From contig CABTZO010000034.1 of assembly GCA_902489335.1 (NCBI GenBank), forward strand, positions 1 to 10,535: a DNA stretch of 10,535 nucleotides, in the 5' to 3' direction. The position numbers and the translations under genes were made by a program. Below the pieces are notes generated by a model. The model did no database searches. It saw only the letters and a program-made list of their open reading frames with translations, and was not told the DNA's origin. Source of the stretch: an uncultured Oscillospiraceae bacterium. Its GTDB lineage: Bacteria > Bacillota > Clostridia > Oscillospirales > Acutalibacteraceae. Shown here in pieces: positions 6,467 to 10,535 of the stretch. Every line of letters starts with the position of its first letter. Position 1 is the stretch's first letter.

Positions 6467-6880
6467 TTATTTTAAGTCACTTGTGCAGTGAGGACATTTT
6501 GTCGCTTCAATATTGACACTTGACTTGCAGTGCGGACAAATTTTTGTTGTGGGATTTTCTTCCGGTTGTCTCTTAACTTTATTGATTGCTTTGACAAATA
6601 AGAATATAACAAAAGCGATAATCAAAAAGTTTACAACGGCTTGAATAAAGTTACCATACATAATTGCAGCTTCCGGAATACCACTTGCTGCGTCTGCGGG
6701 TTTAATTACATATTTTAGTCCGGAAAAATTAATTCTTCCCAAAATCAAACCTATTACGGGCATTATAATATCGTTTACCAATGAATTAACAATCATTCCA
6801 AATGCACCACCGATTATAACGCCGACAGCCAAGTCAATTACATTTCCTCTTGCTATGAATTCTTTGAATTCCTTTAACAT
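6467..6880 (-). CDS. mscL: Large-conductance mechanosensitive channel MscL with zinc-ribbon tail
   Basis: MscL is a homopentameric inner-membrane channel that opens under membrane tension to release solutes during hypo-osmotic shock. The 137-residue protein has the amphipathic N-terminal helix MLKEFKEFIARGNVIDLAVGV, TM1 (about 14-43, glycine-rich pore lining ending in IIMPVIGLILG), a periplasmic loop (about 47-73) and TM2 (about 74-99, GNFIQAVVNFLIIAFVIFLFV). The cytoplasmic C-terminus differs from E. coli MscL: in place of a helical bundle it carries CPHC (115-118) and CPHC (129-132), a zinc ribbon of the kind seen in other Gram-positive MscL proteins. GAGGAG precedes the ATG at 6880. It is monocistronic or weakly read through into the zinc-ribbon gene, as no GC-rich terminator follows it. 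Confidence 0.95.
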   Translation of the reverse strand: MLKEFKEFIARGNVIDLAVGVIIGGAFGMIVNSLVNDIIMPVIGLILGRINFSGLKYVIKPADAASGIPEAAIMYGNFIQAVVNFLIIAFVIFLFVKAINKVKRQPEENPTTKICPHCKSSVNIEATKCPHCTSDLK

Positions 6881-6890
6881 AATTGTCTCC

Positions 6891-6920
6891 TCTCTAAAAT
6901 TTATAATACAATTTTAGAGA
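6891..6920. promoter_or_regulatory. 30-bp perfect inverted repeat in the mscL promoter/leader (possible operator)
   Basis: Arms TCTCTAAAATT (6891-6901) and AATTTTAGAGA (6910-6920) match over all 11 bp around an 8-nt centre. The repeat covers the mscL -10 (6911-6916), the predicted start site (about 6904) and the 5' edge of the ribosome binding site. Because transcription would begin within it, a DNA operator is more likely than a full RNA hairpin. Confidence 0.55.
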
Positions 6921-6939
6921 ATCATTTTCGTTATGTCAA
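6911..6939 (-). promoter_or_regulatory. Promoter of mscL
   Basis: The minus strand has a perfect -35 TTGACA (6939-6934), a 17-nt spacer and -10 TAAAAT (6916-6911, 5 of 6). The predicted start near 6904 gives a leader of about 24 nt. Confidence 0.8.
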
Positions 6940-6957
6940 TATAGCTAAAAACCAATA

Positions 6958-7006
6958 TTAAGAATATATTTTTATTTTTTGTATAATTGGTGCTATGTGT
7001 TAAAAT
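6958..7006 (+). promoter_or_regulatory. Probable promoter of the ynbB-phosphohexomutase-apt unit
   Basis: Two overlapping candidates are visible. The first is a perfect TATAAT at 6982-6987 with a weak TTAAGA at 6958-6963 (18-nt spacer). The second is an extended -10, TG-T-TAAAAT, at 6998-7006 with TTGTAT at 6979-6984 (16-nt spacer). The two cannot be ranked from sequence alone. Either would be divergent from the mscL promoter. Confidence 0.5.
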
Positions 7007-7038
7007 GAAATGTAATTTTTTTATAAAGGTAGGTAGCA

Positions 7039-8295
7039 GTGAAAAGTTTTTTTGATATTGACGAAAAAATATTGAATTTGTCAGAGATCGCGGAAAATGA
7101 GATAAAAGATCAATTTGAAGAAATAGAAAAAATCGGTTCATATAATTCAGAAAAAGTTCTGTCGGCTTTCGTTCAAAATCAGGTGTCCGAAAGACACCTA
7201 CACGGAACAACAGGTTATGGCTATAACGACGAGGGCAGAGAAATAATCGACAAAGTTTATGCGACCGCATTTAAAGCGCAGGACGCTTTAGTTCGTCATT
7301 CTTTTGCAAGCGGGACTCACACTTTGACCGTTGCTCTTTTTGGAATTCTCAGACCCGGACAAACAGCTCTTTGTATTACAGGAACTCCTTATGATACTTT
7401 GCGTGGTGTAATAAAATCTAACGAAGATGTAGGATCTCTATATGATTTTAATATTGGATTTGATACGGTTGATTTGACAGATGACAATAAATTTGATGAG
7501 AATAAAATTTTTGAGAAACTTTCAAAAAAACAATATGATCTTATTTATATCCAACGCTCGAGCGGATATGAAAACAGACTAGCGTTTTCCTGTGAACAAA
7601 TCGGAGATATAACACAAAAAATAAAGTCTGAATATAAAATTGATGTGATGGTAGACAACTGTTACGGAGAATTTGTTCAGACTCAGGAACCGACTTCATA
7701 TGGAGTTGATTTGATTGTAGGTTCACTTATTAAAAACCCGGGTGGTGTTGTTGCAAAAAGTGGAGGATATATTGCCGGAAGACAAGATCTTGTCGAAAAA
7801 TGTGCTTACAGACATACTGCACCATTGGTTGGTAAGGAAGTAGGCGCAACAATTGACGAAAATAGGAATTTGCTTTTAGGTTTTTATCTTGCTCCTAAGA
7901 TCACTCAAGAAGCACATAAATTGGCAATCTTCACTGCTTCTTTATTTGAACTTATGGGATATGAAGTTTCCCCGTTATCAACAGAGAAAAGATATGATAT
8001 AATACAGAGGGTTAACTTAAAAAGTCCGAAAAAACTTGAAAAGTTTTGTCAGGGACTGCAAAAAGGCTTGCCGGTTGATTCATATGTTGTTCCATATCCT
8101 TGGGATATGCCGGGTTACGATAATAAAGTAATTATGGCGGCAGGCGGATTTACTTCCGGATCTTCAATAGAATTATCAGCTGATGGTCCGATGAGAGAGC
8201 CCTTTACCGCTTTCTTGCAAGGCGGAATAGATTATTCAACATCAAAAATTGCTGTAATGCTTGCGGCAACGGAGGTTATTAGAAATGAAAGATAA
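7039..8295 (+). CDS. YnbB-like PLP-dependent lyase (methionine gamma-lyase-like / 'aluminum resistance' family)
   Basis: This 418-residue protein matches the YnbB family, which is annotated 'aluminum resistance protein' or methionine gamma-lyase-like and whose physiological substrate is unsettled. It is a cytoplasmic fold-type I PLP enzyme. Visible features are HLHGTTGYGYNDEGRE near the N-terminus (53-68), the cofactor phosphate loop SFASGTHT (88-95), the ring-nitrogen aspartate D206 in VMVDNCYGEF, and the probable Schiff-base lysine K232 in GSLIKNPGG. The C-terminal domain contains VVPYPWDMPGYDNKVIMAAGGF (350-371). The start is GTG at 7039 with AAGG and AGG at 7026-7033; no better ATG lies nearby. 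Its end overlaps the next gene by 11 nt, so the two are probably translated together. The usual YnbB neighbours in Bacilli (glutamine synthetase, miaA/hfq) are absent. Confidence 0.85.
   Translation: MKSFFDIDEKILNLSEIAENEIKDQFEEIEKIGSYNSEKVLSAFVQNQVSERHLHGTTGYGYNDEGREIIDKVYATAFKAQDALVRHSFASGTHTLTVALFGILRPGQTALCITGTPYDTLRGVIKSNEDVGSLYDFNIGFDTVDLTDDNKFDENKIFEKLSKKQYDLIYIQRSSGYENRLAFSCEQIGDITQKIKSEYKIDVMVDNCYGEFVQTQEPTSYGVDLIVGSLIKNPGGVVAKSGGYIAGRQDLVEKCAYRHTAPLVGKEVGATIDENRNLLLGFYLAPKITQEAHKLAIFTASLFELMGYEVSPLSTEKRYDIIQRVNLKSPKKLEKFCQGLQKGLPVDSYVVPYPWDMPGYDNKVIMAAGGFTSGSSIELSADGPMREPFTAFLQGGIDYSTSKIAVMLAATEVIRNER
8271..8275 (+). promoter_or_regulatory. Ribosome binding site setting the phosphohexomutase start
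   Basis: GGAGG at 8271-8275, inside the end of the ynbB-like gene, is 9 nt ahead of ATG 8285. The frame is open further upstream to 8261, but an earlier start there has no spaced site, so 8285 is chosen. Confidence 0.75.
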
Positions 8296-9787
8296 GCTTG
8301 CAAAATTAAAAAGTGGAACTGATTTTAGAGGAAATGCAATTGAAACAGACGGAATACTTGATTTTACGGATGATGTCTGTAAACATATTGCATACGGATT
8401 TGCAGCATTTTTGAGAAATAAAATTACAAACAATGAAAATCTTACGGTTGCTGTAGGTCATGATTGCAGAGTTTCCGCAGAGAGATTAAAGACGGCATTT
8501 ATAGATGCTCTTTTGGAAGAGGGCATAAATGTAATTGATGTTGGTCTTGCTTCAACTCCTGCAATGTTTATGACTACCGTCAACTTTAATTGTGACGGAG
8601 CAGTTTCAATTACAGCTTCACATCATCCTTATAATAAAAATGGATTTAAATTTTTTATTGCAAAGGGCGGACTGGATTCTCCGGATTTAGATTATATAAT
8701 CGAACACTGTGATAAATCCGAGGGCATAGAGAAAAAAGGAGAACTCTCGACTGATGATTATATGAAAATCTACGCCGAAAATCTAAGAGAGATGATTTGC
8801 AAAGAAGTCAACGCCGACGATTATTTAAGACCGCTTCGCGATTTTAAAATTGCGGTTGACGCAGGTAACGGAGTGGGTGGTTTTTATGCCAAAAAAGTTT
8901 TGGAACCTCTCGGCGCCGATGTTTCCGGCTCTGTTTATCTTGACCCTGACGGCACTTTCCCAAACCACATGCCTAACCCTGAAAATGAAGAGGCTATGGA
9001 TTCACTTAAAAATGCGGTTTTGCAAAGCAATTCCGATCTCGGTGTTATTTTTGATACCGATGTTGATCGAGCTGCTTGTGTTTTCTCAAACGGAAAAGAA
9101 ATAAATAAAAATGCTCTGATAGCTCTTATGACTTCAATTGTTTTGAAAGATTCTCCGGGTGCTACTATTGTTACCGACAGCGTTACATCCGATGAACTAA
9201 AAAAGTTTATTGAAGATCTCGGAGGCAATCACCACAGATTCAAGCGCGGATATAAAAATGTTATCAACGAAGCCAAAAGGCTTAACTATTTTGAAAGCGT
9301 TGACAGTCCGCTTGCGATTGAAACATCAGGACACGCCGCTATGCGTGAGAACTATTTCTTAGATGACGGAGCATATTTGATAACAAAGATAATCATTGAA
9401 GCCGCTAAACTCAGAAAAGAGGACAAAACTTTAATGAGCTTGCTACAAGGTTTCACAGAGCCTGCATACGCTAAAGAAGCGAGAATTAAGATTACAAGAG
9501 AAGAATTTAAAGACTATGGAAACAAAATAATTTCTGAACTCAAAGATTTTTGCAATCAAACTCCTGATTCTACTGTTGTCGCAAAAGACAGTCATGAGGG
9601 TGTCAGAGTCAGTTGCCCGCAGTCTATGGGCTGGTTTTTGTTGAGACTCTCGGTTCACGATCCGATTTTACCTTTAAATATTGAGGGACACAGTGAAGAC
9701 GGAATTAAAAATATGGCAAAATTTGTCTATGATTTTTTAAATAAATACAGTGATTTAGAATTAAATAAACTATCGGAGTTGATTTGA
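8285..9787 (+). CDS. Phosphohexomutase (phosphomannomutase/phosphoglucomutase family)
   Basis: The 500-residue protein belongs to the alpha-D-phosphohexomutase superfamily, which moves a phosphate between C1 and C6 of a hexose through a phosphoserine. Domain landmarks in order are GTDFRG (11-16), the phosphoserine loop TASHHPYNKNG (110-120, S112), the metal loop DTDVDR (257-262), RGYKNV (321-326), the sugar-binding ETSGH (346-350) and the phosphate-binding loop RLSVHDP (454-460). Several differ from the commonest forms (TASHNP, DGDxDR, GExSGH, RxSGTEP), but catalytic Ser, metal Asp residues and SGH are kept, so an active enzyme is likely. The substrate (mannose-, glucose- or amino-sugar phosphate) cannot be read from the sequence. 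It overlaps the ynbB-like gene by 11 nt, and apt begins 1 nt after its stop. Confidence 0.85.
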   Translation: MKDKLAKLKSGTDFRGNAIETDGILDFTDDVCKHIAYGFAAFLRNKITNNENLTVAVGHDCRVSAERLKTAFIDALLEEGINVIDVGLASTPAMFMTTVNFNCDGAVSITASHHPYNKNGFKFFIAKGGLDSPDLDYIIEHCDKSEGIEKKGELSTDDYMKIYAENLREMICKEVNADDYLRPLRDFKIAVDAGNGVGGFYAKKVLEPLGADVSGSVYLDPDGTFPNHMPNPENEEAMDSLKNAVLQSNSDLGVIFDTDVDRAACVFSNGKEINKNALIALMTSIVLKDSPGATIVTDSVTSDELKKFIEDLGGNHHRFKRGYKNVINEAKRLNYFESVDSPLAIETSGHAAMRENYFLDDGAYLITKIIIEAAKLRKEDKTLMSLLQGFTEPAYAKEARIKITREEFKDYGNKIISELKDFCNQTPDSTVVAKDSHEGVRVSCPQSMGWFLLRLSVHDPILPLNIEGHSEDGIKNMAKFVYDFLNKYSDLELNKLSELI

Positions 9788-9788
9788 A

Positions 9789-10316
9789 GTGAAAAAAGAC
9801 ATTAAAGACTATGTGAGAACGATACCTGATTTTCCGGAAAAGGGAATAATGTTTCGTGATATAACAACAATTTTGGGAGACGCAGACGGCCTTCATCTTG
9901 CCGTCAGTCTTATGGAAAAACAAGCCGAAAAATATGATTTTGACATAATTGTCGGTCCGGAAAGCAGAGGATTTATTTTCGGTGTGCCGATAGCATATAA
10001 CCTTTACAAGCCCTTTGCTCCAATAAGAAAAAAGGGAAAATTACCCGGAGAAACAGTTCAAGTAGAATACGGACTTGAATATGGAAAATCTGTTTTGGAA
10101 ATACACAAGGACGCCATAAAAAAAGGTCAAAAAGTTTTGATTGTCGATGACCTTATGGCTACAGGCGGAACAATAGACGCGATAGTTCAACTTGTAGAAA
10201 GTTTGGGCGGAGAAGTTGTTGCCGGAGTCTTCCTTATGGAACTGAAAGGCTTAAAGGGCAGAGAAAAATTCAAAAACTTCCCGATTGAAACCATAATCGC
10301 CTACGAGGGAAAATAG
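9789..10316 (+). CDS. apt: Adenine phosphoribosyltransferase Apt
   Basis: Apt salvages adenine: adenine + PRPP to AMP + PPi, in the cytoplasm. The 175-residue product has the usual length and complete motifs: TIPDFPEKGIMFRDITT (11-27), GPESRGFIFG (56-65), the flexible catalytic loop RKKGKLPG (80-87) and the PRPP-binding VLIVDDLMATGGT (116-128). The start is GTG at 9789, with GGAG at 9775-9778 10 nt upstream inside the preceding gene; only one base separates it from that gene's TGA. It is the last gene of the three-gene unit and is followed by a hairpin terminator. No purine riboswitch or PUR-box-like element is apparent nearby. AMP/ATP supply also links it loosely to HisG, but the two units are transcriptionally separate. 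Confidence 0.96.
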   Translation: MKKDIKDYVRTIPDFPEKGIMFRDITTILGDADGLHLAVSLMEKQAEKYDFDIIVGPESRGFIFGVPIAYNLYKPFAPIRKKGKLPGETVQVEYGLEYGKSVLEIHKDAIKKGQKVLIVDDLMATGGTIDAIVQLVESLGGEVVAGVFLMELKGLKGREKFKNFPIETIIAYEGK

Positions 10317-10324
10317 ATAAAAAC

Positions 10325-10352
10325 ACATCGTCTTCGGACGGTGTATTTTTTT
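10325..10352 (+). terminator. Rho-independent terminator after apt, with UUCG tetraloop
   Basis: The stem ACATCGTC/GACGGTGT (10325-10332 and 10337-10344) has 8 bp with one G-U pair. It closes a TTCG loop in C(UUCG)G context, an exceptionally stable tetraloop, and is followed by a run of T (10346-10352). It separates apt from the rnpB promoter. Confidence 0.9.
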
Positions 10353-10370
10353 GATTTATTGGAATAGTTT

Positions 10371-10399
10371 TTGACTTTTTTTTCATTATAAAATACAAT
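10371..10399 (+). promoter_or_regulatory. Promoter of rnpB
   Basis: TTGACT (10371-10376, 5 of 6) and TACAAT (10394-10399, 5 of 6) are spaced by exactly 17 nt. Transcription should start near 10405, just before the first paired segment of the RNase P RNA. Confidence 0.8.
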
Positions 10400-10404
10400 G
10401 ACTT

Positions 10405-10535
10405 TGCGACCGATTTGGGCAGTCGCGTACAGTTTTTGTATGAGGAAAGTCCGAGCTCCGCAGAGTAGGATAACGGTTAACGACCGCCGAGGGTGACCTT
10501 AGGGATAGTGCAACAGAAAATTACCGCCTGCGTGC
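10405..10535 (+). ncRNA. rnpB: RNase P RNA, 5' part (type A), truncated by the window end
   Basis: RNase P RNA is the catalytic subunit that matures the 5' ends of tRNAs. The segment GAGGAAAGTCCGAGCTCC (from about 10442) is the conserved P4/CR-I region, and AGTGCAACAGAAA with ACCGCC (about 10507-10530) is the conserved region that follows P10-P12 entry in bacterial RNAs. The order GAGGAAAGTCC, a short P5-P9-like region, AGTGCAACAGA, ACCGCC resembles the E. coli (type A) layout more than the B. subtilis type B RNA. The start is set from the promoter and is approximate. The 3' two thirds, including the distal strands of P1, P2 and P4, are outside the window. Confidence 0.93.

Noticed and set aside
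6437..6475. Perfect 10-bp AT-only inverted repeat (TTAAAATAAT/ATTATTTTAA) spanning the mscL stop codon, as a possible mscL terminator
   Set aside because: The stem has no G-C pair and a 19-nt loop, and such repeats are expected by chance in DNA this AT-rich. It also overlaps the -35 region of the next gene.
6951..6991. ACCAAT/ATTGGT inverted repeat between mscL and the ynbB-like gene
   Set aside because: The arms are only 6 bp with a 29-nt spacer, not well placed on either promoter; probably chance.
6914..7270. 118-codon minus-strand open frame over the intergenic region and the 5' end of the ynbB-like gene
   Set aside because: It runs antisense through a clear PLP-enzyme gene, has no ribosome binding site or recognisable domain, and its composition is that of a shadow frame.
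8850..9104. 84-codon + strand open frame inside the phosphohexomutase gene
   Set aside because: It is an out-of-frame shadow of a gene with intact catalytic motifs and has no ribosome binding site.

Overview
The window is AT-rich and looks like a chromosomal segment of a low-GC Gram-positive bacterium (Bacillota), most likely from the Clostridia/Tissierellia side rather than the Bacilli. The reasons are strong AGGAGG-type ribosome binding sites, tightly overlapping genes, several GTG/TTG starts, a short-form HisG paired with a HisZ regulatory subunit, an MscL with a zinc-ribbon tail, and an RNase P RNA that reads as type A rather than the Bacillus-like type B. No genus is assigned. Nothing indicates a prophage, transposon, CRISPR array or other mobile element.

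Region 1 (1-206) is non-coding. It carries a good sigma-A-type promoter (about 120-148) that leaves a leader of only about 50 nt before hisZ. Region 2 (207-6034) is a compact histidine operon on the + strand: hisZ, hisG, hisD, hisC, hisB, hisA, hisI, hisE. Most junctions overlap by 4-17 nt. It ends in a bidirectional hairpin terminator (about 6033-6060) shared with the convergent gene on the right. The operon encodes every dedicated step from PRPP + ATP to histidine except two: imidazole-glycerol-phosphate synthase (HisH + HisF) and histidinol-phosphate phosphatase. The phosphatase is often unlinked. The lack of both HisH and HisF is notable, because hisB overlaps hisA and hisA overlaps hisI, so there is no gap or gene remnant at the places where hisH and hisF usually sit.

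Region 3 (6065-6880) has two minus-strand genes, a 100-residue zinc-ribbon protein of unknown function and mscL. Each has a near-consensus promoter, and each promoter has a perfect inverted repeat lying across its -10 element, which suggests local transcriptional control. Region 4 (6881-7038) is a divergent intergenic stretch. Region 5 (7039-10316) is a + strand three-gene unit: a YnbB-like PLP-dependent lyase, a phosphohexomutase with atypical active-site motifs, and apt (adenine phosphoribosyltransferase). It ends in a hairpin with a UUCG loop. Region 6 (about 10371-10535) is the promoter and 5' part of rnpB, the RNase P RNA gene, which is cut by the window end.

Most of the window is ordinary housekeeping content. 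No wholly new system is evident. The points worth a second look are the missing hisH/hisF pair, the two promoter palindromes, the uncharacterised zinc-ribbon protein, and the divergent phosphohexomutase.
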